From contig NZ_KZ119600.1 of NCBI RefSeq assembly GCF_002153425.1, positions 967,714 to 1,031,713 on the forward strand: 64,000 nucleotides of DNA, written 5' to 3'. The stretch is from Litchfieldia alkalitelluris. GTDB lineage: Bacteria; Bacillota; Bacilli; Bacillales; Salisediminibacteriaceae. Below the pieces are notes generated by a model. It did no database searches, was not told the origin of the DNA, and saw only the letters and a program-made list of their open reading frames with translations. This document shows positions 28,315 through 36,628 of this stretch, piece by piece. Every line of letters starts with the position of its first letter. The stretch's first letter is position 1. The position numbers were made by a program, and so were the translations under genes.

Positions 28315-28560
28315 TCAAACTTTTTGTTGTTGTTTTTCATTTAAAGTTTTATCTAGTGTTTCTTGCAGGCTGTCTCTCCCAACGCGAAGGTAATATTGTT
28401 GGAAAGTTTCACCTGGGAGTTTTTCTTCTTGCACTCTCTGTAAGAAATTTACGAGTACATCGCCTAAATCGTCTGCTTCAATTTTACCTTTTAGTTTTTC
28501 GTTGAACTTAGCGTCTTCTGTCAATGTACCGCCAACGTAGATCTCGAATGCCTCTACCAT
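28315..28560 (-). CDS. C-terminal fragment of the sulfite/nitrite reductase, in a shifted frame
   Basis: 81 residues, starting MVEAFEIYVGGTLTEDAKF and containing GKIEADDLGDVLVNFL. This is the normal C-terminal end of the NirA-type reductase encoded just upstream, but in the -1 frame. Its ATG lies inside AAATGGTAG, so it overlaps the upstream stop by 7 bases. It could be translated by reinitiation as a separate polypeptide, or be joined to the main part if the frame break is a sequencing error. Confidence 0.6.
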   Translation of the reverse strand: MVEAFEIYVGGTLTEDAKFNEKLKGKIEADDLGDVLVNFLQRVQEEKLPGETFQQYYLRVGRDSLQETLDKTLNEKQQQKV

Positions 28561-29939
28561 TTGCTATCTTTCGTTTTCATTTTGATACCTTGAAGGCCAA
28601 TATCAGCAATTTGCCTTTGACCGCAGGAGTTCGGGCATCCAACCATATGGATTCGTACTGGAACATCGAACGCTACTTTTTCGTCAAGAAGCTCAGCTAT
28701 GTTTTTCATACGTGCCTTTGTTTCTACTAAAGCGAGATTACAATATTCTATCCCTGTGCAGGATACAGAATGACCGATGAATTTTCTCGGCTCATGTGTT
28801 AAGTCATCTAAGATAGATTCCCCTAAGAATTGTTCTACCTTCTCATTCGGTATATTAGGGATTACGATGTTTTGGGAATTAGATGTTCTAATTTCACCAT
28901 TTCCATATTCCTTTGACAGGCTTGCAAGCTCAATTAGCTGTTCAGAGCTCAATCGACCAACTGGAATGCTTAGGCCAACGTAAGAAAGTCCTTCTTGTTT
29001 TTGAGGGTGGACGCCGTAAAAATAACCAGCGTTCCAATCTTTCAATATTGTTTTACCTTTAGATGGAAGGGATACAAGCTCCAGAAGCTTCTCTGTTACT
29101 TTTTCAGTTCCCCAATCTGCAACTAAGAACTTAAGACGGGCGCGGTGTCTTTTTTCTCGATATCCATAGTCACGATATATGGTCGACATGGCAATAGTTG
29201 CTTCTTTGACTTGATCAGGAGTAACGAACACGTCTAGCTCTTGAGCGAGATATGGCTTTGAGGAAAGACCTCCACCGGCAAAAATATTAAATCCTTCTAT
29301 ATCCTTCCCATCAACATTTTTCACGGCTGGCACAAAGGATAAGCAATTTATTTCCGCATTCTGTGCGTTGTTGATATTTCCTGATATGGATATTTTGAAT
29401 TTTCTTGGTAGGTTAGAGAACTCTTCGTTTCTTTGAAAATACCAATAGACATCTTTCACAATCTCTCTCGTATCGAGTAGCTCGTTTGGATCGATTCCAG
29501 CTAATGGATTCCCAACGATAGTCCTCATAATGTCCCCGCACGCTCCAACAGTGGACAACCCAACTTTACTTAACCTGTCAAAAATGTCAGGGATGTTTTC
29601 AATCGTCAGCCAGTGAAACTGTATGGCTTGACGCGTTGTAATATCAATGACATCTCTTCCATAATCCTTTGCAATGTAAGCTAGCGTTTCAGCCTGATCA
29701 TAAGTCAAGATCCCAGAAGGTATATTGACTCTCATCATGAAATAGCCATCTTCCTTTGGTTTTTGTAAATAGAGGCCAGCCCATTTGAAATGGTTCCAAT
29801 CTTCCTTAGGAATGGAGTCGAATCCTTCTTTTGCGTACTTAGGGATGTCGTTTAAAATATCAAGACCGTCTTTCTCCAGCTTTCTCTTTTCTTCCTTACT
29901 TAAGTTGTCTCGTTCTGCCCAAACTTTTGTGTAACTCAT
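28554..29939 (-). CDS. siroheme-dependent sulfite (or nitrite) reductase, frame-broken near its C-terminus
   Basis: A 461-residue protein with the NirA/ferredoxin-sulfite reductase pattern: two ferredoxin-like half domains and two siroheme/4Fe-4S domains. The cluster-binding cysteines are seen as CTGIEYCNLA and later CPNSC, in the C-x5-C ... C-x3-C arrangement. It reduces sulfite to sulfide with six electrons. The context (siroheme synthesis and cysK) favours sulfite over nitrite. The reading frame stops at TGG TAG; one extra A in the AAA before it would fuse it to the 81-residue fragment at 28315-28560 and give the usual full length. Confidence 0.85.
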   Translation of the reverse strand: MSYTKVWAERDNLSKEEKRKLEKDGLDILNDIPKYAKEGFDSIPKEDWNHFKWAGLYLQKPKEDGYFMMRVNIPSGILTYDQAETLAYIAKDYGRDVIDITTRQAIQFHWLTIENIPDIFDRLSKVGLSTVGACGDIMRTIVGNPLAGIDPNELLDTREIVKDVYWYFQRNEEFSNLPRKFKISISGNINNAQNAEINCLSFVPAVKNVDGKDIEGFNIFAGGGLSSKPYLAQELDVFVTPDQVKEATIAMSTIYRDYGYREKRHRARLKFLVADWGTEKVTEKLLELVSLPSKGKTILKDWNAGYFYGVHPQKQEGLSYVGLSIPVGRLSSEQLIELASLSKEYGNGEIRTSNSQNIVIPNIPNEKVEQFLGESILDDLTHEPRKFIGHSVSCTGIEYCNLALVETKARMKNIAELLDEKVAFDVPVRIHMVGCPNSCGQRQIADIGLQGIKMKTKDSKW

Positions 29940-30218
29940 TGCAGTCCTCCTATTTATGATTAAGGTTTAATAAAATAATGATGAGGTTTTGATGGTCTAG
30001 TTATTGCTTATCCATAGTAGATTCCATGTTGCTTTCAAAGATTGGTGTCGTGGAAAAATCGACTGTTTATGTAATGTTGTTGGGATTAAACTTATAAAAC
30101 TACTAATTCATATTGTTTTACTCGGCATTAAAGTGATAAAAAATTGATGCCCTTGAGAAAGCCCAATCAACTCTTCCATATATGTTTAGTTTTCTGTCTT
30201 TTCTAAATGTTAAAATTC

Positions 30219-30247
30219 ACTTTACATCAATAAATTGGAAAAGTCAA
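30219..30247 (-). promoter_or_regulatory. candidate promoter of the sulfite reductase operon
   Basis: On the minus strand, TTGACT (30247-30242), 17-base spacer, TAAAGT (30224-30219). It would give a leader of about 270 bases. The gap 29940-30394 shows no SAM-riboswitch or T-box signature. Confidence 0.4.
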
Positions 30248-30305
30248 TACAATTTTTGGTTACTGTGAAAATACTAATCTTGTGATGGTGTTCGATACAG
30301 TCCCT

Positions 30306-30348
30306 TCGCTTTCTGCGGGCAGCTTGTCAGCTTCTCCGCAGAAAGCGA
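30306..30348. repeat. 13-bp perfect inverted repeat, TCGCTTTCTGCGG type
   Basis: TCGCTTTCTGCGG and CCGCAGAAAGCGA enclose a 17-base loop between the transpeptidase stop and the reductase promoter. No T-run follows on either strand. Similar CGCTTTC..CGCGGGC sequences are interspersed repeats in alkaliphilic bacilli. Confidence 0.6.
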
Positions 30349-30394
30349 GGACCTATAACATTAAATCAAAATAAATATTAACAGAGCCTAGGTT

Positions 30395-31585
30395 TTAATA
30401 ATTTGCTATATTGCTCTCACTGCTTGTAATGATGATTTTTGCTGTATTTTTCAGCTCTTTCATGAGATATAGCATTTGCGATTCTGGTACAGAGACACAA
30501 CCTAAAGTAGGTGTACCGTTTGATACATGTAGAAAGATGGCACTGCCTTTGCCGGGAACTGGATTGTGCATATTATAATCTAGTGCAATCGCGTATTTAT
30601 ATTGTTGCGTATATTTGCTTAAGTGCTCATCAGCTTTATCAGACGACTCACGCTCTTGCCATGTATTATATTGTGGATCATCTACGTTTGAAATCCAATA
30701 CGAGTTCTTTGTAATTTGTCTGTATTCCATTTTCGTGCCTGGATTACTTCCTTGACCAAATGCAAATGGCATTCCGAAAACGCCAGTTGGGGCTTTCCTA
30801 TCACCCTCGACTTTATTGTTGCTGACACCGTTTGAGCCTACGAAACCTGATGTGGACATTTCACGTTTCCATTTGTCACCGCTTTTTTTCCAATACTCGA
30901 TTTTTGCATTTCCACCACCAGTACTTACTACAGTGAGGATTTGATCAGTTGTTTTCGCTACATTCGTCTTAGCAATTAATGATTCAGGAGAGGACTCTTT
31001 CTTTTTATCACTAGAATCAGAGTTGCTAGAGTTGCTTGAGTTACTCGAACTGCTGGAGCTATTAGAGCTATTAGAACTACTTGAGCTGCTAGAGGTTGAT
31101 GCTGTCTCTGAACTCTCTGTTTCCTCGACAACGACAACTTCGATCTTTTCGTCAGCAAGGAGTGTGCCACTAATGTACCCGTCATTCCCGTTAAAGTCAA
31201 ACAAGTACCAACCGTTGTCTGTTGTCCCTTTCACTTCTACTTCGTGATTCAAGCGCAGGCTTCCAATTACATCGTAGCTTGTGCCATCGCCAGCGCGGAT
31301 GTTGGCAGCACCTGTATTGACGTAGTAAGTCCCACTTGCTTCATGAACAGTAATCGTTTTCTCCTCCTCTTCTAGTTCTTCTTCCACCAACTCACTCGCT
31401 TCTTCCTCGACCTCTTCTGGCTTCACTATTTCTACGATATCTAATACTTTAATTAATGTGTTTTTTTGTGTGAGAATGTTTAGGGCGGTTAGGTGAGATG
31501 ATTCAGTTGGGGTTGAGGAATTATTACCACATGCCGTTAGTGTGAAAAACAAAGATAGGGTTACTAGAATAATTAGTTGTTTCAA
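30395..31585 (-). CDS. lipoprotein L,D-transpeptidase with SH3 domain and Ser-rich linker
   Basis: 396 residues with a lipobox LTAC (Cys19) and a Glu-rich stretch (about 60-78). A bacterial SH3 domain spans about 83-145 (VNTGAANIRAGDGTSYDVIG). A low-complexity Ser/Asn linker of about 40 residues follows. The C-terminal YkuD-like domain has His353 and the catalytic Cys363 in IFLHVSNGTPTLGCVSVPES. It would act on peptidoglycan stem peptides outside the membrane. TTG start after GAGGGAATC. It stands alone, with its own gap on both sides. Confidence 0.85.
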   Translation of the reverse strand: MKQLIILVTLSLFFTLTACGNNSSTPTESSHLTALNILTQKNTLIKVLDIVEIVKPEEVEEEASELVEEELEEEEKTITVHEASGTYYVNTGAANIRAGDGTSYDVIGSLRLNHEVEVKGTTDNGWYLFDFNGNDGYISGTLLADEKIEVVVVEETESSETASTSSSSSSSNSSNSSSSSSNSSNSSNSDSSDKKKESSPESLIAKTNVAKTTDQILTVVSTGGGNAKIEYWKKSGDKWKREMSTSGFVGSNGVSNNKVEGDRKAPTGVFGMPFAFGQGSNPGTKMEYRQITKNSYWISNVDDPQYNTWQERESSDKADEHLSKYTQQYKYAIALDYNMHNPVPGKGSAIFLHVSNGTPTLGCVSVPESQMLYLMKELKNTAKIIITSSESNIANY

Positions 31586-31906
31586 TTTGATTCCCTCAAT
31601 TCTATGTATGTTTGTAAATCTATGAACATATTAGTTAAATTGTAACGTGATGAAAGTCTTATAGCAATGATAAATCTACAGTTATTAGCGTGTTAAATAT
31701 ATGACATTTCAGCTAATAGTAAGAAGGTGAAGGTGAAAGTTTTAGTCCTAATGGAGTATTTTTCCATCGAAGTGGGGATAGTTTCTGAATAACTAAGAAA
31801 ATATCTGGATCTTGATACTTGTCCCTATGTAATCCTCTCATTTCCTCCCTTCCCGAAAAGTGCGGAGAGTCCAATGTCGTTACAATAAAAGTAGTGGCAT
31901 AATGTA

Positions 31907-31934
31907 TTGATTTAAAATATAATAATAATATGAT
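31907..31934 (+). promoter_or_regulatory. promoter of the GH43-uxaC operon
   Basis: TTGATT (31907-31912), 16-base spacer, TATGAT (31929-31934). The operator palindrome begins at the next base. The rest of the gap 31586-32135 shows nothing beyond the sites listed here. Confidence 0.5.
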
Positions 31935-31948
31935 TAACAACGTTGTTA
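31935..31948 (+). promoter_or_regulatory. CG-centred palindromic operator, LacI type
   Basis: TAACAACGTTGTTA, a perfect 14-bp palindrome with central CG, directly after the -10 box. A close match, TAACTACGTTGTCA, lies at 39162-39175 between the LacI gene and uxaA. Confidence 0.6.
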
Positions 31949-31970
31949 TACGAAGTGACTCGAACTAAAA

Positions 31971-31984
31971 AGTAAGCGCTTTCT
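31971..31984 (+). promoter_or_regulatory. cre-like site (CcpA)
   Basis: AGTAAGCGCTTTCT matches the consensus TGWAANCGNTNWCA at all defined positions except the two ends. It lies downstream of the promoter, a roadblock position typical of catabolite repression. Confidence 0.55.
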
Positions 31985-32135
31985 AAAGCGGCGGGATGGT
32001 AATTCCGCAACATGAGGGAGTGTCTATTTGGCTGTTGATATAGGGGATTTGAGTGAAAGGATAATGTATGGGGAAATTGATTAAACACTTGCTGATATTG
32101 GTGTGTGTTCATTTACAAGGAGGACTAACATAAAC

Positions 32136-33026
32136 ATGTTAACTAACAAAGAGATTCAAATTCGAGATCCATTTATTTTTCCTGACCATGAAAACGGAAA
32201 ATATTACATGTTTGGTAGTACTGATAAAAACATTTGGGGCTCAGGGACTGGTTTTGACGTTTACATAGGAGAGGATTTAGCACACTGGGAAGGGCCATTT
32301 CCAGTGTTTCGCCCAAAGGACAATTTTTTTTCAAATGAAAATTATTGGGCTCCGGAAGTACATCAATATCAGGGGCTTTTCTATATGTTTGCTACATTCT
32401 TTAGTGAAGAGCTGCAGCGACGTGGGACGGCCATTCTTGTCTCAGACAGCTTAACAGGGCCTTTCGAGCCTCATAGTGACGGGATTGTGACTCCAAAGGA
32501 TTGGGAAAGTTTAGATGGGACGCTGTACATTGATGAGGAAGGGAAGCCGTGGATGGTCTTTTGCCATGAGTGGGTTCAGGTGGAGGACGGGGAAGTGTGC
32601 GCGATGCCCTTAAGTGAAGATTTAAAAGAGTGTGCTGGAGAGCCGCAGCTACTTTTTTGCGCATCAGAAGCACCATGGGCCACTTCTTTTAAGCACCGAG
32701 CAAGAAAATCAGAGCACAACTATGTAACAGATGGTCCATTTCTCTATCGGGCATCAAATGGGGAATTGCTCCTCTTATGGGCTAGTTTTGTAAATAATGT
32801 GTATGCCCAAGGGATTGCGAGATCTACTACTGGAAAAATTACTGGTCCTTGGAAGCATGACGATAAGCCAATATACCAAGATGATGGCGGACATGGCATG
32901 TTGTTTAAAACCTTTGATGAAGAGTTAAGGCTGACGTTACATTCACCAAATAAAACTCCTTTAGAGCGACCGATTTTTGTGAAGCTTGAAGAAGAGGACG
33001 GTGCCCTTCATGTGGTGAAGGAGTAG
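32136..33026 (+). CDS. glycoside hydrolase family 43 protein
   Basis: A 296-residue single-domain GH43 enzyme without a signal peptide. The catalytic base Asp is in IQIRDPFIF, the Asp that tunes pKa in SLDGTLYIDEEGKPW, and a candidate acid Glu lies further on. NYWAPEVHQYQGLFYMF is the typical blade-2 motif. Likely substrates are arabino- or xylo-oligosaccharides inside the cell. The ATG at 32136 has AAGGAGGAC about 10 bases upstream. First gene of an operon with a six-hairpin glycosidase, a Gfo/Idh oxidoreductase and uxaC. Confidence 0.85.
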   Translation: MLTNKEIQIRDPFIFPDHENGKYYMFGSTDKNIWGSGTGFDVYIGEDLAHWEGPFPVFRPKDNFFSNENYWAPEVHQYQGLFYMFATFFSEELQRRGTAILVSDSLTGPFEPHSDGIVTPKDWESLDGTLYIDEEGKPWMVFCHEWVQVEDGEVCAMPLSEDLKECAGEPQLLFCASEAPWATSFKHRARKSEHNYVTDGPFLYRASNGELLLLWASFVNNVYAQGIARSTTGKITGPWKHDDKPIYQDDGGHGMLFKTFDEELRLTLHSPNKTPLERPIFVKLEEEDGALHVVKE

Positions 33027-33059
33027 CGAAGCTTGGAGAGAAGAAGGAGATGGGGATCG

Positions 33060-35123
33060 GTGATTGATAGGAAATCTTTAGTAACGAGACATAACCCAAA
33101 AATAACGAAAGTGGAGCCATATTCCCCTTTGTCCATAGGTAATGGCGAGTTTGCTTTTTCTGCAGACATTACGGGTTTGCAGTCGTTTCCTGAAAGCTAC
33201 CATGTTCCATTAGGGACTCAATCCCATTGGGGCTGGCACTCTAGTATCGAGCCTGATCACTATAGCTTCAAGGATATTCGGCATGAAGAGCTTGATACGT
33301 ATGGCAGAAAGGTTGCTTATCCCCTTTACCCAGAGGATAAGAAAGAAGCATATCACTGGTTAAGACAAAATCCACATAGGCTCCATTTAGGACAGTTATC
33401 GTTTATTTTAATAAAGGAAAATGGAGAGCGTGCAGAGGTTACGGACCTCCAACAAACGGAACAGGAACTGAATTTATGGAATGGCTGTCTCTATAGCGAG
33501 TTTGAATTGGAGGGAGTTCCAGTTCAAGTGATCACAGCTGTTCATGGGGAAAACGATCAAGTTGGCGTGAAGGTCATTTCTCCATTAACCGAAGATGGAC
33601 GCTTACAAGTAACCTTAAAGTTCCCTGCTCCAGATATGTTTGCAGAGGAGTGGGACGAATGTGTTCATCTTGACTGGGGTAATCCAGACAGGCATGAGAC
33701 TAAGGTTGTGGAGCAATCGGAAGGGAAGGTAGTCTTACAACGCACATTGGATAAGGAAGGGTACGAAGTCTCCTGGACATGGAGTCATGGCACGATTTCG
33801 AACCCAGCTCCACATGAGTATTTATTAATACCTCCACGAAACTCAGAAATAACGGAATTTACATTTACTGTTGCTTTCGGAAAAAATACAGTGGATTTAA
33901 CGGATGTAGAGGAGCTTTTTCGCAGTAGCCATAAGTATTGGGAAGGGTTTTGGATATCAGGAGGGGCAATAGATCTTTCGGGAAGTGAGGATCCAAGGGC
34001 TGATGAATTGGAACGACGAGTTGTACTGTCTCAGTTTTTGACTGCTATCCACAGTGCAGGTTCACTTCCGCCTCAAGAAACGGGTTTAATGTACAATAGT
34101 TGGTTTGGAAAGTTTCACTTGGAGATGCACTGGTGGCATGGGGCGCATTTTCCATTGTGGGGACGTTCCCATTTATTAGAAAAAAGTCTCCATTGGTATA
34201 ACGAAATTCTGCCGTTGGCAAAGTCGTTGGCGGAATCACAAGGATATGAAGGTGCACGTTGGCCGAAGCAGGTTGGACCAGATGGAAAGCAAAGTCCATC
34301 TATGATATCTCCTGTCCTTATATGGCAACAGCCACACCCGATTGCATTGGCTGAATTATGTTACCAAGCGCAGCCTGTTGAACGGACATTGGATAAATGG
34401 AAGGACCTTGTTTTTGAAACAGCGCAGTTTATGTCTTCCTTTGCTGTTTGGGACAGTGAAACTCAGCGCTATGTGCTTGGACCACCATTAATACCTGCCC
34501 AGGAAAACCACAAGCCAGAGGAAAGTCTTAATCCTACATTTGAACTTGAATATTGGAAGCATGGTTTGGAGCTTGCCATGAAATGGGCAGAGAGAACGGG
34601 TGTGGAAGCACCTTCTAAGTGGCGGAAAGTAGCAGAAGGAATGGCAAAACCGACGCATAAGGACGGCGTGTACCTTGCTCATGAGAGTTGTCCAGAAACC
34701 TTTACAAAGTATAATCATGATCATCCATCTATGGTTGGTGCATTAGGAATATTACCTGGGGCGTTGATCGATAAGGGGATCATGCTAGAAACCTTAAAAC
34801 AGGTGAAGGAAGAATGGCAGTGGGATACGGCATGGGGGTGGGACTTTCCAATGTGCGCCATGACAGCTGCTAGATTAGGAGAACCACAATTAGCTGTGGA
34901 CTTCTTATTAATGGAAGCAAAGAAAAACACATACTTACCAAACGGCCATAATTTTCAACGTGACGGATTAACGGCGTACCTACCAGGAAATGGCGGTCTA
35001 TTAACTGCTGTAGCCATGATGGCATGTGCTTGGCAGGGTGCAGATATAGAAGACGCTCCTGACGTTCCTGGGTTCCCTAAGGAATGGAATGTCACATATG
35101 AAGGGCTTTACCCATTTTTATAG
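33060..35123 (+). CDS. six-hairpin (alpha/alpha) glycosidase-like protein, GH65/GH95-like
   Basis: About 687 residues. An N-terminal beta-rich domain (about 1-290; LSIGNGEFAFSADITGLQSF) precedes an (alpha/alpha)6 barrel with MYNSWFGKFHLEMHWWHGAHF, the strong motif of the GH65/GH94/GH95 clan, and a C-terminal LPNGHNFQRDGLTAYLPGNG. No signal peptide, so cytoplasmic. Specificity cannot be read from the sequence; the neighbours suggest an imported uronic-acid-bearing oligosaccharide. The GTG at 33060 has AAGGAG 10 bases upstream; a TTG at 33033 lacks a site. It starts 33 bases after the GH43 gene. Confidence 0.7.
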   Translation: MIDRKSLVTRHNPKITKVEPYSPLSIGNGEFAFSADITGLQSFPESYHVPLGTQSHWGWHSSIEPDHYSFKDIRHEELDTYGRKVAYPLYPEDKKEAYHWLRQNPHRLHLGQLSFILIKENGERAEVTDLQQTEQELNLWNGCLYSEFELEGVPVQVITAVHGENDQVGVKVISPLTEDGRLQVTLKFPAPDMFAEEWDECVHLDWGNPDRHETKVVEQSEGKVVLQRTLDKEGYEVSWTWSHGTISNPAPHEYLLIPPRNSEITEFTFTVAFGKNTVDLTDVEELFRSSHKYWEGFWISGGAIDLSGSEDPRADELERRVVLSQFLTAIHSAGSLPPQETGLMYNSWFGKFHLEMHWWHGAHFPLWGRSHLLEKSLHWYNEILPLAKSLAESQGYEGARWPKQVGPDGKQSPSMISPVLIWQQPHPIALAELCYQAQPVERTLDKWKDLVFETAQFMSSFAVWDSETQRYVLGPPLIPAQENHKPEESLNPTFELEYWKHGLELAMKWAERTGVEAPSKWRKVAEGMAKPTHKDGVYLAHESCPETFTKYNHDHPSMVGALGILPGALIDKGIMLETLKQVKEEWQWDTAWGWDFPMCAMTAARLGEPQLAVDFLLMEAKKNTYLPNGHNFQRDGLTAYLPGNGGLLTAVAMMACAWQGADIEDAPDVPGFPKEWNVTYEGLYPFL

Positions 35124-35166
35124 GCGTTGTTTGGCTTTTGAGAGATTACTAGGGGAGAGAATGCAG

Positions 35167-36447
35167 ATGAAAAAATATGTTTTAGTAGGTACAGGTGGTA
35201 GAGCTGAATTTTTCTACGGTGCCCTAGCACGAGACTATCGAGATACAAGTAAATTACTAGCATTCTGTGATGTCAATCAAACAAGAATGGATTACGCGAA
35301 TGAGCTTTTAACAGAAAACTACGATCACCCACCTGTCAATACGTATAAAAGTGATAGATTCGAAGAAATGATCAACACGGAAAAACCTGATTATGTCATT
35401 GTAACAACGGTAGATCGCACACATCATAGGTATATTATTAAGTCGATGGAGCTTGGGTGTAATGTCATTACGGAAAAGCCAATGACTGTTGATCAAGAAA
35501 AATGTCAGGAAATTATTGATGCTGTGAACAGGACTGGGAAAGAGGTGCGCGTGACTTTTAACTATCGCTATGCACCACATAACACGAAGGTTCGAGAGCT
35601 ATTGAAAGATGGCGTAATAGGGGATGTCATTTCTGTTAACTTTGAATGGGCACTAGATACTCAGCATGGAGCAGATTATTTCCGTAGATGGCATCGGGAT
35701 AAACGAAACAGTGGCGGACTGTTAGTACATAAGTCTACCCACCATTTTGATTTAGTCAATTTCTGGCTTGGTACAGAGCCGGAAACAGTGTATGCCAGTG
35801 GGGGTTTGCGTTTTTATGGAAAAGAAAATGCCGAAGCAAGAGGTGTAACGAAGTTTTACCAAAGGGCCCACGGTAGTGAAAATGCAAAGGGTGATCCATT
35901 TGCCCTGCACCTAGAAGAGAACGAACATTTAAAGGCAATGTATTTAGACGCGGAAAAAGAGGATGGATATCAGAGGGATCAAAGTGTGTTTGGAGATGGG
36001 ATTAGTATTGAAGACACGCTTGGCGTCATTGTAACTTATAAAAACAAAACATTATTAACATACTCCTTGAATGCCTACTTGCCTTGGGAGGGATTTATAA
36101 TTTCCTTCAATGGAACGAAGGGAAGAATGGACGTGAAGGTAATTGAACGTTCCTACATCAATTCAGGGGGAGAAAAATCAGAGGAAGGGGCGTTAGAAAA
36201 TAAATCAATTTGGATTCAACCGATGTTCGGACGTCCTTACGAAGTGGAAATTGAAGAAGGGGAAGGGGGCCATGGCGGCGGTGACCCTGTCTTACTTCAA
36301 GATATTTTCGGAACGCCGGAAGATGATGAATATAACCGCGCCGCAACCCATGTAGACGGAGCCATGTCCATCTTAACAGGCATTGCAGGTAACATATCAT
36401 TGAAAACGGGTCAGGCAGTGAAGGTAGATGAACTGATTAAAATATAA
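35167..36447 (+). CDS. Gfo/Idh/MocA-family NAD(P)-dependent oxidoreductase
   Basis: About 426 residues. The Rossmann domain opens with KKYVLVGTGGRAEFFYGAL. VITEKPMTVDQEKC carries the EKP motif and KSTHHFDLVNFW the catalytic Lys-His region. At 426 residues it is longer than the usual 330-380, with a Gly/Glu-rich segment (EIEEGEGGHGGGDPVL) near the end. It could oxidise a sugar, or act as an NAD-dependent redox glycosidase as in GH109. The ATG at 35167 has AGGGGAG 9 bases upstream; the ATG at 35161 is too close to it. Third gene of the operon. Confidence 0.8.
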   Translation: MKKYVLVGTGGRAEFFYGALARDYRDTSKLLAFCDVNQTRMDYANELLTENYDHPPVNTYKSDRFEEMINTEKPDYVIVTTVDRTHHRYIIKSMELGCNVITEKPMTVDQEKCQEIIDAVNRTGKEVRVTFNYRYAPHNTKVRELLKDGVIGDVISVNFEWALDTQHGADYFRRWHRDKRNSGGLLVHKSTHHFDLVNFWLGTEPETVYASGGLRFYGKENAEARGVTKFYQRAHGSENAKGDPFALHLEENEHLKAMYLDAEKEDGYQRDQSVFGDGISIEDTLGVIVTYKNKTLLTYSLNAYLPWEGFIISFNGTKGRMDVKVIERSYINSGGEKSEEGALENKSIWIQPMFGRPYEVEIEEGEGGHGGGDPVLLQDIFGTPEDDEYNRAATHVDGAMSILTGIAGNISLKTGQAVKVDELIKI

Positions 36448-36487
36448 TGAAATTATATGTATAAAAAGCTAGCTGAGCCCTGCGCAA

Positions 36488-36568
36488 ACTCGCTTTCACG
36501 CAAAGTACAAGTGCGACAACTGCTCATTCTTCGCAGTGTCTTTTTTGCCGCGGGCGGTTGGTGAGCCT
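36488..36568. repeat. interspersed repeat, copy A (pair with 55155-55236)
   Basis: About 81 bases, ACTCGCTTTCACGCAAAGTA to GGTGAGCCTC, more than 90% identical to the copy inside the element at 55.1-55.5 kb. It contains the GCCGCGGGCGG motif known from interspersed repeats of alkaliphilic bacilli. It separates the oxidoreductase gene from uxaC by about 180 bases. Confidence 0.75.
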
Positions 36569-36628
36569 CTGATGTCACAGGACGCTCTCATCAATAAACT
36601 GTATTTTTTAGAGGAGGATGTAAATATA

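Noticed and set aside
28554-28575. Programmed -1 ribosomal frameshifting in the sulfite reductase gene
   Set aside because: The site T AGC AAA TGG is not an X XXY YYZ slippery heptamer, and no strong downstream structure was seen; a one-base deletion or sequencing error is simpler.
29940-30394. SAM (S-box) riboswitch or T-box upstream of the sulfite reductase operon
   Set aside because: No conserved S-box core or T-box sequence is visible on the minus strand.
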